From an uncultured Oscillospiraceae bacterium (GTDB lineage Bacteria > Bacillota > Clostridia > Oscillospirales > Oscillospiraceae), in the NCBI GenBank assembly GCA_946546815.1, contig CAMNOL010000010.1:1-40314 (forward strand): DNA of 40,314 bases. The letters run 5' to 3'. Positions 16,651 to 26,636 of this stretch are shown in pieces. The position numbers and the translations under genes are program-made. Numbering within the stretch: the stretch's first letter is position 1; every line of letters starts with the position of its first letter. The notes under the pieces were generated by a model that was given only the letters and a program-made list of their open reading frames with translations, was not told the origin of the DNA and made no database searches.

Positions 16651-17604
16651 ATGAAACTGAAGAAACTGGTATCTCTGATCCTGGCAGCCGCCATGACTCT
16701 GGCTCTGGTCAGCTGCGGCGCCGTCTCCGTAGACGGCGAAAAGGCTGGCGGCACCGACACCTCTGCCGCTGCAACCGAAACCGCCGGTGACGGCAGCGTG
16801 GGGATGTCCATCTCCACTCTGAACAACCCCTTCTTCGTGACCCTGTCTGAAGGCGCCACCGCCAAGGCAAAAGAGGCCGGCGTGAATCTGATCACCGTCG
16901 ACGCCGGTGACGACTCCGCCAAGCAGGCCAGCGACATCGAGGACCTGATCTCCAAGAACATCTCCGTGCTGATCGTCAACCCCGTTGACTCCGACGCCGT
17001 TGCTCCCGCCGTGGAGGATGCCATCGAAAAGGGCATCAAGGTCATCGCCGTGGACCGTGTGGTCAACGGTGTGGATGTGGACTGCTCCATCGCTTCCGAC
17101 AACGTGGCAGGCGCCAAGATGGCAACCGAGTATCTGGTGGAGACCGTGGGCGAGGGTGCCAAGACCGCTGAGCTGGAAGGCGTCAACGGCGCAAGCGCTA
17201 CCATCGACAGAGGCCAGGGCTTCCATGAGGTCGCCGACGAGAAGCTGAACGTCGTCGCCAGCCAGACCGCCAACTTCAACCGCGCCGAGGGCATGACCGT
17301 TATGGAGAATATGCTCCAGGCGAACTCCGACATCCAGTGCGTCTTTGCCCACAACGACGAGATGGCCCTGGGCGCTGTGGAAGCCGTTGCCGGCAAGGAT
17401 ATCCTCATCGCCGGCTTCGACGCCACTGACGACGCGATCGAAGCCATCAAGGAAGGCAAAATGGCCGCTACCGTGGCTCAGAAGCCTGACCTGATGGGCG
17501 CCACCGCTGTTGAGACCGCTCAGAAGCTGATTGCCGGTGAGACCGTTGAGAAGTCCATTCCTGTCGAAGTGAAGCTGATCACCAAGGACAACGTTGACGA
17601 GTAA
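16651..17604 (+). CDS. rbsB: Ribose ABC transporter substrate-binding lipoprotein
   Basis: Lipoprotein signal ALVSCGA; STLNNPFFVTLSEGA; periplasmic-binding fold motifs. Confidence 0.94.
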   Translation: MKLKKLVSLILAAAMTLALVSCGAVSVDGEKAGGTDTSAAATETAGDGSVGMSISTLNNPFFVTLSEGATAKAKEAGVNLITVDAGDDSAKQASDIEDLISKNISVLIVNPVDSDAVAPAVEDAIEKGIKVIAVDRVVNGVDVDCSIASDNVAGAKMATEYLVETVGEGAKTAELEGVNGASATIDRGQGFHEVADEKLNVVASQTANFNRAEGMTVMENMLQANSDIQCVFAHNDEMALGAVEAVAGKDILIAGFDATDDAIEAIKEGKMAATVAQKPDLMGATAVETAQKLIAGETVEKSIPVEVKLITKDNVDE

Positions 17605-17692
17605 TTGTCGCTGCTGAGAAGCAATCATCCCTTTTCCTCCTGGGGAGCCACTGACAGGATCGGTGGTTCCCCACCCCCGGAATTATACGATG

Positions 17693-17729
17693 ATCCCCCG
17701 TCTGTGCCCTGCAGACGGGGATTCTTTTG
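17693..17729 (+). terminator. Intrinsic terminator between rbsB and the LacI regulator gene
   Basis: CCCCGTCTG TGCCCTG CAGACGGGG followed by ATTCTTTT; a second GGGGAGCCAC/GTGGTTCCCC hairpin precedes it. Confidence 0.7.
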
Positions 17730-17743
17730 ACTATTTTGGACGA

Positions 17744-17773
17744 TTGACACCTGTAAGACGGGAATGTTATACT
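17744..17773 (+). promoter_or_regulatory. Promoter of the LacI regulator gene (TTGACA-18-TATACT)
   Basis: -35 at 17744-17749 and -10 at 17768-17773. Confidence 0.75.
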
Positions 17774-17805
17774 AGAAACGATCAGAATGGATGTGAGGAA
17801 TCATA

Positions 17806-18789
17806 ATGGCAACAATCAGGGAAGTGGCACGGATTGCCGGAGTCTCACCGGCTACCGTTTCCAGAGTCATGAATGGAACAGCAAAAGTGGATGATGAAAA
17901 AAGGCAGCGGGTCATGGAGGCCATTCATCAGACCAGCTTTCAGCCCAATGAATTGGCCCGGGCCCTGTTCAAGCAGTCCTCAAAGCTGGTTGGACTGATC
18001 GTCCCCAATATCGAAAACCCGTTTTTCAGCGAGCTGGCAAAAGCCATCGAGGAAGAGGCGTACAGCAGAGGGTATCACATTCTTCTGTGCAGCTCCAACA
18101 ACGACACGAACAAGGAACAGATGAACATCAACATGCTTGGTAAAATGAAAGCAGACGGTGTGATTCTCATTACAAACGGCGACCATACCGAAGAAATGAT
18201 TGCCAATTGCTCGCTTCCCGTTATCGTGGTGGACCGTCATGTTGCCGAATGCGGCGAGATTGCTTTTATTGAATCAGACCACTACAAGGGCGGGCGGCTG
18301 GCCGCACAGTGCCTTGTGGACCGGGGGTGCCGAAACATCGTCTGTCTGCGCGGCCCTCAGACGTTTACCAGCGGTACATTGCGCTTTCGGGGCTATCAGG
18401 ATGTCTGCCGGGAAAACGGCATTGAGATCCGGTATATTGACACCGCTTACAGCTTTGAGTCAGGCTGCAAAGCGGCAAGACAAATGCTGAAGCGGTTTCC
18501 GGATGCGGATGGAGTGGTCGCTGCCAATGACATGGTGGCCATTTCGGCTTATAAAGTGTTCCGCAGCACAGGCATCCGGGTTCCTGAGGATATCCAGCTG
18601 GTGGGCTTTGACGATATCAGGTTCAGCAGTTTGGTTTCTCCGGAAATCACCACCATTCGCCAGCCCGTTCAGAAAATGGGACGAAGGGCGGTTGAAATCA
18701 TTTATAAATATGTCAACGGGGAAGCTTACGACACGGAGTGCGTGTTTGATGTTGAGCTGATCGAGCGGGAAACAACAAAAAAGGTGTGA
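17806..18789 (+). CDS. rbsR: LacI-family transcriptional regulator, probable ribose repressor
   Basis: N-terminal MATIREVARIAGVSPATVSRVMNG HTH; effector domain; adjacency to rbs genes. Confidence 0.92.
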   Translation: MATIREVARIAGVSPATVSRVMNGTAKVDDEKRQRVMEAIHQTSFQPNELARALFKQSSKLVGLIVPNIENPFFSELAKAIEEEAYSRGYHILLCSSNNDTNKEQMNINMLGKMKADGVILITNGDHTEEMIANCSLPVIVVDRHVAECGEIAFIESDHYKGGRLAAQCLVDRGCRNIVCLRGPQTFTSGTLRFRGYQDVCRENGIEIRYIDTAYSFESGCKAARQMLKRFPDADGVVAANDMVAISAYKVFRSTGIRVPEDIQLVGFDDIRFSSLVSPEITTIRQPVQKMGRRAVEIIYKYVNGEAYDTECVFDVELIERETTKKV

Positions 18790-18869
18790 TGCCCGGCCTT
18801 CGCTTTCGTTCCGGCGGAGGGATTGTGTTTCTCAGGAGCGTATCATTAAAATCTGAGCAGTTGCAACAG

Positions 18870-18899
18870 GGGTGGCAGAGTGATCTGCCGCCCTTTTTT
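18870..18899 (+). terminator. Intrinsic terminator of rbsR
   Basis: GGGTGGCAGA GTGA TCTGCCGCCC TTTTTT. Confidence 0.85.
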
Positions 18900-19219
18900 G
18901 ACGCTTCAGCTTGAGAAATCCCTGGTTCTGCCTGATTTGTCCTGTTTTATCCCATTCAAAGGTTTCTGATCGTTTCGGGTCACAATGGCGCGAATGGAGC
19001 AATTGGTTTTTCAGCAGATCCCAAATATTCCATTTAAAACAATGCGGCGCAGCTTCTGTAATGGGCGAACTTTCTCTGATTTCCAAAGGAATGCGGAACA
19101 GGCTGTCTGTTGAGAGGTTCTTTTGCCGGACAGACCTGTTCCCCCGGCAATCCCTGTGGAGACAACCTGTTTTTAAAACAGGCTTTTTAAACTTTTGGGC
19201 AAAATTGCGGTTTTACCCA

Positions 19220-19248
19220 TTGCAAAAGCAGCAAAGTTAATGTATAAT
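19220..19248 (+). promoter_or_regulatory. Promoter of the EF-G-like gene (TTGCAA-17-TATAAT)
   Basis: -35 19220-19225, spacer 17, -10 19243-19248. Confidence 0.75.
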
Positions 19249-19355
19249 GCCAAATGAAGCTGCGTTTCTACGTGGTAAATACGTAAACTATTTTTGCGAG
19301 AAGAGTTGTTTCCGCAGAGATTGCCTACATAATTCCAAAGAAGGAGCGAACAACC

Positions 19356-21422
19356 ATGAGCTATACTGCCAAACAAATCCGTAACGTCTGTCTGCTGGGC
19401 CACTCCGGTTCCGGTAAGACCATGCTGGTGGAGAGTATGCTGAACGTTACCGGTGTCACCCAGAGACTGGGCAAGACAGCTGACGGCAACACTGTTTCCG
19501 ACTACGATCCCGAGGAGATCAAGCGCGGCGTTTCTCTGTCCGCCTCCGTGATTCCGGTGCAGTACAAGGATCACCTGTTCAACATCATCGACTGCCCGGG
19601 CCATTTCGGCTTTTACGGAGAGGTAGTCGAGGCGCTGTCCGTGGCTGACCTGGCTGTGATCGTGGTTCCCGCCAAGGGCAAGGTGCCCGTGGGCGCAGAG
19701 CGGGCATACAAAATGGTCAAGGAGCGCAACCTGCCCTGCCTGGTTTATGTGTCCAAGTGCGACGAGGATCACAGCGACTACAACGCCGTTGTGGACGAGT
19801 TGAAGGAGAAGTTCGGCAACCAGGTCACTCCCATCGTCTCCCCCCTGTGGGATGCCAAGAAGAACGTCATCGGCGTGCTGGACGTGCTCAACCGCTGCGC
19901 CTACGGTATGCATGACGATGGCAAGAGCCACCACATCGACATTCCCGCCGACAAGGAGGACTTTGTGGAGGAGTCCTATGCCGCACTGATGGAGAACGTG
20001 GCTGAGTACTCCGAGGAGTTCATGGAGAAGTTCTTCGACGGCGAAGAGTTCACCCCGGAGGAAGTGGCCGAGGGTATGCTGGCCGGTGTCAAGGACGGCT
20101 CCATCGTCCCCGTTTATGCAGGCAGCGCCTTCACCGCTATGGGCACCGAGGCCTTTATGCACGGCCTGATCACCATGGGCCCCTATCCCATGAACACCGA
20201 CCCCATGACCGGCGTGGACGCCGACGGCGAGCCCGTTGAGGTCAGCGTCTCTGCTGAGGGCGACACTGTGGTCTATGTCTTTAAGACTGTCTCCGATCAG
20301 TACGGCAAGTACTCCTATGTGAAGGTCCTGCGGGGCAAGCTGACTCCCGATATGACCCTGGTCAACGGCCGCACCGGCAACAACGAGAAGATCGGCCGCC
20401 TGTACGCCATGTGCGGCAAGAAGGCCTCTGAGCTGAAGGTGCTGAACGCCGGCGACATCGGTGCCATCGCCAAGATGGACGGCCTGAAGACCGGCGACAC
20501 CCTGTCCACCGACGGCATCAAGCTGGATCCCATCCCCTTCGCAGAGCCTGTTTACTCCAAGGCCATTGCCCCCAAGGTCAAGGGCCAGGACGATAAGGTC
20601 GGTGTGGGCCTGAACCGTCTGAACGAGGAAGATCCCTCCTTCTCCATCGAGAACAACGCCGAGACCCATCAGCTGGTGATCTCCGGCGCCGGCGATATCC
20701 ATCTGGACGTGATCGTGTCCAAGCTGAAGGCCCGCTTTGGTGTGGACGTGGTACTGTCCGATGTCCGCATCCCCTACCGTGAGCGCATCCGCAAGAGCGT
20801 CTCCAAGCAGGGCAAGTTCAAGAAGCAGACCGGCGGTTCCGGCCAGTACGGCGACGTTTGGGTCCGCTTTGAGCCCAACGAGGAGAGCGAAGAATTCGTG
20901 TTCGCAGAAGAGGTCTTCGGCGGCTCCGTCCCGAAGAACTACTTCCCCGCTGTTGAGAAGGGCATCCGCGAGGCCTGCCTCCACGGTGTTCTGGCCGGCT
21001 ACCCGGTGGTGAACCTGAAGGCAGTGCTGTACGACGGCTCCTATCACCCCGTTGACTCCTCTGAAATCGCCTTCCGTACCGCTGCACAGCTGGCTTACAA
21101 GGCCGCTCTGCCTGAGGCCAACCCCGTTATGCTGGAGCCTGTGGGCGAGCTGAAGGTCACTGTGCCCGACTCCTACATGGGCGATATCATCGGCGACCTG
21201 AACAAGCGCCGCGGCCGCGTGATGGGCATGGACCCCGTGGGCGGCGAGCAGGTCATCACCGCTGAGGTTCCCATGGCTGAGATGCAGGAGTACGCCATCG
21301 ACCTGCGGGCCATGACCCAGAGCCGTGGTTCCTTCACCTTCCACTTTGTCCGCTATGAGCAGTGCCCGCCTGCAGCCCAGGAGCGCGCCATTGCCCAGGC
21401 CAAGGAGCTGGAGGACAAGTAA
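19356..21422 (+). CDS. Elongation factor G-like translational GTPase (divergent paralog type)
   Basis: G1 GHSGSGKT, G3 DCPGH, G4 VSKCDED, EF-G domains IV/V (GSGQYGDVWVRFEP; MDPVGGEQVITAEVPMAEMQEYAIDLRAMTQSRGSFTFHF). Confidence 0.92.
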   Translation: MSYTAKQIRNVCLLGHSGSGKTMLVESMLNVTGVTQRLGKTADGNTVSDYDPEEIKRGVSLSASVIPVQYKDHLFNIIDCPGHFGFYGEVVEALSVADLAVIVVPAKGKVPVGAERAYKMVKERNLPCLVYVSKCDEDHSDYNAVVDELKEKFGNQVTPIVSPLWDAKKNVIGVLDVLNRCAYGMHDDGKSHHIDIPADKEDFVEESYAALMENVAEYSEEFMEKFFDGEEFTPEEVAEGMLAGVKDGSIVPVYAGSAFTAMGTEAFMHGLITMGPYPMNTDPMTGVDADGEPVEVSVSAEGDTVVYVFKTVSDQYGKYSYVKVLRGKLTPDMTLVNGRTGNNEKIGRLYAMCGKKASELKVLNAGDIGAIAKMDGLKTGDTLSTDGIKLDPIPFAEPVYSKAIAPKVKGQDDKVGVGLNRLNEEDPSFSIENNAETHQLVISGAGDIHLDVIVSKLKARFGVDVVLSDVRIPYRERIRKSVSKQGKFKKQTGGSGQYGDVWVRFEPNEESEEFVFAEEVFGGSVPKNYFPAVEKGIREACLHGVLAGYPVVNLKAVLYDGSYHPVDSSEIAFRTAAQLAYKAALPEANPVMLEPVGELKVTVPDSYMGDIIGDLNKRRGRVMGMDPVGGEQVITAEVPMAEMQEYAIDLRAMTQSRGSFTFHFVRYEQCPPAAQERAIAQAKELEDK

Positions 21423-21498
21423 TCCGGAGAATCATCGCTGATTCCCGTACCCTGAGGCCCCTTGATCGGCTTTAGGGAAAAGCAAAAACAATCAAACT

Positions 21499-21537
21499 GT
21501 GCCGGAGCTGGTGTTGCGTGCCGCTCCGGCACTTTTT
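21499..21537 (+). terminator. Intrinsic terminator of the EF-G-like gene
   Basis: GTGCCGGAGC ... GCTCCGGCAC TTTTT. Confidence 0.9.
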
Positions 21538-21675
21538 GTGCCCTTGACTGCCGGAGTGAGGCAGCCCTAGAAAGCGGCCCGGAGGAAAGTCGCCGGGGGG
21601 AGCGGAGATTCCGGATGAATGTACAAATAATCCCTTCTCCCGGGGGAAACAGCGGCAGTTTTTCTGTTTCTGCCG

Positions 21676-21704
21676 TTGCGCTGGAAGTCTTTTTGGAGTA
21701 TACT
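21676..21704 (+). promoter_or_regulatory. Putative miaA promoter (TTGCGC-17-TATACT)
   Basis: -35 21676-21681, -10 21699-21704. Confidence 0.5.
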
Positions 21705-21812
21705 GAAAAAACATGAGGAAAGAAAACCTGCATTTCGATACGCAGTGATACAGAAAACGGAGCAGGGAAGGGCTGGGTGCCCGTGCTCCCGGTGAAGGGC
21801 AGGAACGACGAG

Positions 21813-22748
21813 ATGAAACAGATTATGGCGGTTGTGGGGCCGACGGCTTCGGGAAAAACCCGGCTGGGGGTTGCACTTGCCAAAGCTCTGAACGGCGAGG
21901 TGGTCAGTGCGGACTCCATGCAGATCTACCGCCGCATGGACATCGGCACCGCCAAGCCCACGGCGGAGGAAATGCAGGGGATCCCCCACCATATGATTGA
22001 TGTGGCGGAGCCGGAGGAGAACTACTCCGTGGCCCGGTATGTGGCCGCTGCCGCTCCCGTGGTGGATGATATTCTGGAGCGGGGGAAAACGCCCATTCTG
22101 GTGGGAGGAACCGGGCTGTACGTGGATTCCCTGATCTCCGGGCGCACCTTTGCGGTGTACAGCACCGGCTGGAGGGGAAAGCTCCAGAAGCGTGCCCGGG
22201 AAGAGGGAATTCTGCCGCTGCTGGAGGAGCTTCACACTGTGGACCCGGAGGCCGCTGCCCGGCTGCATCCGGCAGATGAAAAGCGCATCCTGCGGGCGCT
22301 GGAGGTATGGCACGAAACCGGAAAGACCATCACCCAGCACAACCGGGAGAGTCAGGAGGCGCCCCCCCGCTACCAGGCGCTGACCATCGGGCTGAATTTT
22401 TCTGACCGGAGGGATATGTGGGCCAGAATCGACCGGCGGGTGGAGGAAATGGTCCGACAGGGCCTTTACGATGAAATCCGGGGTCTGCTGGACTCCGGGG
22501 TGAGGCCGGACTGCACCGCCATGCAGGCCATCGGCTACAAGGAATTCGTCACGGCGCTGACCACCGGCGGCGATCTGGACGCGGCCAAGGAGGAGGTCAA
22601 GCTCCGCACCCGGCAGTATGCCAAGCGTCAGCTGACCTGGTTCCGAAGAAATCAGAGCACACGGTGGTTTATTTGGGGACACACGCCGGACTTTGCGGCT
22701 GCGTTCCAGTTTGCGACAGAAAAAGCCGCTGAAGTAGGTATAAACTAG
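21813..22748 (+). CDS. miaA: tRNA dimethylallyltransferase
   Basis: VVGPTASGKTRLGVALA; SADSMQIYRRMDIGTAKP; VGGTGLYVDSLI. Confidence 0.96.
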   Translation: MKQIMAVVGPTASGKTRLGVALAKALNGEVVSADSMQIYRRMDIGTAKPTAEEMQGIPHHMIDVAEPEENYSVARYVAAAAPVVDDILERGKTPILVGGTGLYVDSLISGRTFAVYSTGWRGKLQKRAREEGILPLLEELHTVDPEAAARLHPADEKRILRALEVWHETGKTITQHNRESQEAPPRYQALTIGLNFSDRRDMWARIDRRVEEMVRQGLYDEIRGLLDSGVRPDCTAMQAIGYKEFVTALTTGGDLDAAKEEVKLRTRQYAKRQLTWFRRNQSTRWFIWGHTPDFAAAFQFATEKAAEVGIN

Positions 22749-22820
22749 CCGGGAGGACAGGCTCCCGGAGAAAAGCGAACAGAGCAGGTCCTTGAAATAC
22801 AGAAAAGGAAGTGCTCTATT

Positions 22821-23084
22821 ATGCCAAAAATCAACAACTTGCAGGATATTTTCCTGACCCAGCTCCGCCGGAACCGCATCTCTGTGACCATGTTCCTGAT
22901 GAACGGGTTTCAGATGCGGGGGATCATTACCGGATTCGACTCCTTTGTGGTGGTTGTAAACAGCGACGGCCGACAGCAGGTGGTGTACAAGCACGCCATC
23001 TCCACCATCGCTCCGGAGCGGCCGGTAGAACTGCGGGAGCAGGACGCGGCGCAGACAGCGGTGCGGTACATCAGCCGGGGATAA
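22821..23084 (+). CDS. hfq: RNA chaperone Hfq
   Basis: [40 protein letters not shown]…[11 protein letters not shown]; classical miaA-hfq order. Confidence 0.95.
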   Translation: MPKINNLQDIFLTQLRRNRISVTMFLMNGFQMRGIITGFDSFVVVVNSDGRQQVVYKHAISTIAPERPVELREQDAAQTAVRYISRG

Positions 23085-23117
23085 TCTTCCTGCCTTCTTC
23101 CGGAGGATAGAGAAAGA

Positions 23118-24383
23118 ATGAAACCAGGAACCAAAATCGTCCGAATTGTTACGCTGGCCTTTTTTCTGAGCGCCATTGCATACTTCGGCGTGTATACCTT
23201 CCATGTGCTGTTCAGCGGCTATGAGACGGCGAATCTGTATACCTATTCCGCAGAGGACACCATCGAGGCCACCGGCTATATGGTCCGGGAGGAGCAGGCG
23301 CTGCAGGGCAAGGATACGCTGCAGGAGATCATTCCCGCCGAGGGGGAGACTGTGGCGGCAGGAGATGCCCTTTCCACCGTTTATGAGAATCAAAAGGCCT
23401 TTGAACGGCATCAGGAGATCCAGGAACTGGAAAGCCGGCTGGAATCCCTGCAGTACATCCTCAGCCACAGCGCAGACGCTTCTGACAGCGCTACGCTGAA
23501 CAGCAGCATCATTGACTCCGTGGTCACGATTCACAAGCTCAACGCCAGCGGGGAGCTGGCTGATCTGGCATCAGAGGCCGAGCGGCTGAAAACCCTGATG
23601 TTCCGCAGGGATTACACCTACAATGGCAGCTCTGCGCTGACCAAGGAGAGCGCCCAGCTGCGGAAAAAGGTGGAGAAGCTGGTCAAGAAGAACCGGTCCC
23701 ACACCTCTATTGTGACTGCGCCGTTCAGCGGAACCTTTTCCAGCATGGTGGACGGGTACGAAAGCGTGCTGACGCCGGACAACATCATTGACCTGACGCC
23801 GGCAAAACTGGATGAGCTGCTGGCCCAGCAGGCTCCCATCACCGAAGGAACCAGCCTGGGCAAGCTGGTGTCCGGCGCTACCTGGTATTTTGCGGCAAAG
23901 CTCAACGAACACGATGCCCAGCGGCTGAAAATCGGCGATACAGTCACCATGCGGTTCAACAGCATGACCCGCACCGTGGATATGAATGTGGACTCCCTGT
24001 CTCGGCCGGATGAGCAGGGGACGGTCTGCGTGGTGTTCTCCTCCAATAAATATCTGGCGGAGACCACACTGCTGCGGGATCAGACGGTGGACATCATCTT
24101 TGACACCGTTACCGGCTTCCGGGTGGACAAGGCCGCCGTTCACGTGGAGAACTCCAGCGGCGATATCGGTGTGTACCGGGTTTACGGCGCCCAGGCGCAG
24201 TGGGTGTCCGTGGAGATTCTGTGGGAGGAAGAGGACTACTACCTGATCCGGCAGAAGCCCCAGTACGACGAGGACGGCAATCTGGTGGAGTCCAGCCAGC
24301 TGGATCTGGCCCGACAGCTCCGCAACGGCACCGAAGTTGTGGTCAAGGGAACGGAGCTGTACGACGGCAAGGTAGTGAAGTGA
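23118..24383 (+). CDS. HlyD-family efflux adaptor-like membrane protein
   Basis: N-terminal TM; biotinyl-lipoyl-like half (AEGETVAAGDALSTVY); coiled coil; C-terminal beta-rich domain. Confidence 0.75.
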   Translation: MKPGTKIVRIVTLAFFLSAIAYFGVYTFHVLFSGYETANLYTYSAEDTIEATGYMVREEQALQGKDTLQEIIPAEGETVAAGDALSTVYENQKAFERHQEIQELESRLESLQYILSHSADASDSATLNSSIIDSVVTIHKLNASGELADLASEAERLKTLMFRRDYTYNGSSALTKESAQLRKKVEKLVKKNRSHTSIVTAPFSGTFSSMVDGYESVLTPDNIIDLTPAKLDELLAQQAPITEGTSLGKLVSGATWYFAAKLNEHDAQRLKIGDTVTMRFNSMTRTVDMNVDSLSRPDEQGTVCVVFSSNKYLAETTLLRDQTVDIIFDTVTGFRVDKAAVHVENSSGDIGVYRVYGAQAQWVSVEILWEEEDYYLIRQKPQYDEDGNLVESSQLDLARQLRNGTEVVVKGTELYDGKVVK

Positions 24384-24404
24384 CGCGGTGCAGGGGGTGT
24401 ATCC

Positions 24405-25115
24405 ATGTCTGTCAGAGAGTGTGTAGAGAGGGTGCAGGCCAGAATCCGGGCGGCGGCTGAGGCTGCGGGCCGGGACAGCGCCGGGATCACATTGGTGGCA
24501 GCGACCAAGGTTCAGACCAGCGAAACCATCCGGGAGGCCATAGCGGCGGGGATCACCTGCTGCGGGGAAAACCGGGTGCAGGAGTTTAACGCCCATTGGA
24601 AGGACAACGCTTATGAGGGCGCAAAGGTCCATTTCATCGGGCACCTGCAGCGCAACAAGGTGAAGTACCTGGTGGGCAAGGTGGACCTCATCGAAAGCGT
24701 GGACAGCCTGCCCCTGCTGGATGCCATTGAGAACCGGGCGGAAAAGCTGGGCGTGGTGCAGGACATTCTCATCGAGGTCAACGTGGGGGGCGAGGCGTCC
24801 AAGTCCGGCGTGGAGCCGGAGCAGCTGCCTGCTCTGCTGGAGATGGCGGCGAAGCTGCCCGGCGTCCGGGTCCGGGGATTGATGGCAATCCCTCCGGCTG
24901 CCCAAGAACCCGGGGGAAATCTGGAATATTTTCGCAGAATGTACCAGCTTTTTGTTGACATGAGGGAGAAAATAGTTGATAATAAAAATACTATGGATAT
25001 CCTGTCCATGGGGATGAGCGGCGATTTTGAGGACGCCATCGCCTGTGGCGCTACGCAGGTCCGGGTGGGAACCGCCCTGTTCGGGAAACGGCCCCCCATG
25101 CGTTCCAACGGATAA
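24405..25115 (+). CDS. ylmE: YggS/YlmE-family PLP-binding protein
   Basis: ITLVAATKVQTSETIREAI; GENRVQEFNAHW; FIGHLQRNKVKYL; LSMGMSGDFEDAIACGATQVRVGTALFG. Confidence 0.95.
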   Translation: MSVRECVERVQARIRAAAEAAGRDSAGITLVAATKVQTSETIREAIAAGITCCGENRVQEFNAHWKDNAYEGAKVHFIGHLQRNKVKYLVGKVDLIESVDSLPLLDAIENRAEKLGVVQDILIEVNVGGEASKSGVEPEQLPALLEMAAKLPGVRVRGLMAIPPAAQEPGGNLEYFRRMYQLFVDMREKIVDNKNTMDILSMGMSGDFEDAIACGATQVRVGTALFGKRPPMRSNG

Positions 25116-25175
25116 CCTTGTGCTTTACGGTATCTCCGGGTGAAACCGGATAAACGATAGAAGGAGGATACTGTT

Positions 25176-25706
25176 ATGGGTCTTATGGACGAACTGAAGC
25201 GTCTGGCGCGTCCTTATGAGGACGAAGACGACTTTGAAGAGGAAGAATCCAATACCACCCCGATTCGTGAGGAGAAAAAATCCAAGCCTGCCGATGCGGA
25301 GTTCTCCAGTGTCGGAAGCAGCAAAACTGCCTCTGCATCCCGTTCTTCTACCTCCCACAGCTCCGCAACGGTCACGCCGGATCAGCGGGGACGGAAGGTG
25401 GTCAACATCAACACCACTACCCAGCTGAAGGTGGTGCTGGTGCGGCCGGAACGCTTTGAGGACGCCTCTGAAATCGCGGATCACCTGAGGGACAAGCGCA
25501 CTGTCGTGCTGAATCTGGAATCCACGGAGAAAGAAGTTGCACGGCGCCTGGTGGACTTCCTGTCCGGTGTCGCCTATGCCCAGGAGGGCAAAATCAAGAA
25601 GGTAGCGGTGTCCACCTATATCATCACGCCTTATAACGTGGATATCATCGGAGATCGGGATCTGCTGGATGAGCTGGAAAGCAGCGGCGTCTATTCGTTC
25701 CATTGA
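25176..25706 (+). CDS. sepF: Cell division protein SepF
   Basis: C-terminal VVLNLESTEKEVARRLVDFLSGVAYAQEGKIKKVAVSTYIITPYNVDI. Confidence 0.95.
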   Translation: MGLMDELKRLARPYEDEDDFEEEESNTTPIREEKKSKPADAEFSSVGSSKTASASRSSTSHSSATVTPDQRGRKVVNINTTTQLKVVLVRPERFEDASEIADHLRDKRTVVLNLESTEKEVARRLVDFLSGVAYAQEGKIKKVAVSTYIITPYNVDIIGDRDLLDELESSGVYSFH

Positions 25707-25717
25707 TGAGCTGAACC

Positions 25718-25867
25718 CTAAGGCAACACCGCATAATAGCGGCTTCGGCGCCTTGCGGACTATTTTCCGCCAGAATGCCCGCAGATTCCTTGAAATACGC
25801 GAACAATCTGAACGAAAATAATTTTTTCGCAATCCGCTTTTGTCCCATTATTCGGCGTTACCCTAAG
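25718..25867. mobile_element. MITE-like non-coding element, copy 2 (~150 bp, imperfect TIRs)
   Basis: CTAAGGCAACACCGCATAAT at left versus reverse complement of ATTATTCGGCGTTACCCTAAG at right; interior CTATTTTCCGCC…CCTTGAAAT…GAACGAAAAT matches the reverse complement of copy 1. Confidence 0.75.
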
Positions 25868-25913
25868 CCTGTTTGTTGAAAAAGGATAGAAAGAGAAAGG
25901 AAGTAGATTCATT

Positions 25914-26636
25914 ATGATGACACCCAATGATGTGGCCCAGCATCGCTTTACCACCGCTCGCTTTGGCGGCTATACCCCCAGTGATGTGGACGAATTCCTG
26001 GATCAGCTGACTGCAGATTACACTGCCCTTTACAAGGAGAATGCAGTGCTGAAGGGCAAGATGAAGGTGCTGGTGGAGAAGATCGCCGAGTACCGCGCCA
26101 CCGAGGACGATATGCGGATGACGCTGCTCACCGCCCGCAAAGCCGCCGACGGCATCATCGCCGAGGCCAAGGAAACCCGCCAGAAGATGCTGGACGACGT
26201 GGACAGCGAGGTGGCGGAGCGCCGCCAGGAGCTGCATCGGGACATCGAGAATGCTGAGGCGCAGCTGAGCGCTGCCCGGAAGTCTACGCTGGACTTCGCC
26301 GCTGCCATGCGCGCCCTGGTTGCGCAGCAGCAGGGCTACCTGGACCGTGAGGTGGAGTTCCTGAACCGCCTGAATGAGATTGAGGCCGATGAGCCCCAGA
26401 ACGAGGCCCCCGCTGAGCCTGAGCAGAAGGCAGAGGAAGAGGTTCTGCCGGAGGATCAGGAGCTGGTTGCCCTGATGGAGAAGGCTGCCGCTGAGGCAGA
26501 GGCATCTCCCGAGGCCGCCTACCAGAGCTTTGACGAACGTGCGCTGGACGCTGTTCTGGACAGCCCTGCGGTGGATGAGCCCACCCGGGTGATGGACATC
26601 AGCGCTGCAGACCCCAATCAGGACTATAATCTGTAA
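25914..26636 (+). CDS. divIVA: DivIVA-domain protein
   Basis: MTPNDVAQHRFTTARFGGYTPSDVDEFLDQLTADY; extended coiled coil. Confidence 0.92.
   Translation: MMTPNDVAQHRFTTARFGGYTPSDVDEFLDQLTADYTALYKENAVLKGKMKVLVEKIAEYRATEDDMRMTLLTARKAADGIIAEAKETRQKMLDDVDSEVAERRQELHRDIENAEAQLSAARKSTLDFAAAMRALVAQQQGYLDREVEFLNRLNEIEADEPQNEAPAEPEQKAEEEVLPEDQELVALMEKAAAEAEASPEAAYQSFDERALDAVLDSPAVDEPTRVMDISAADPNQDYNL

Noticed and set aside
16645-17628. Long minus-strand ORF opposite rbsB, and many similar antisense ORFs (e.g. opposite EF-G and ileS)
   Set aside because: Mirror ORFs typical of GC-rich coding sequence; no SD or plausible protein features, while the plus-strand genes are unambiguous.
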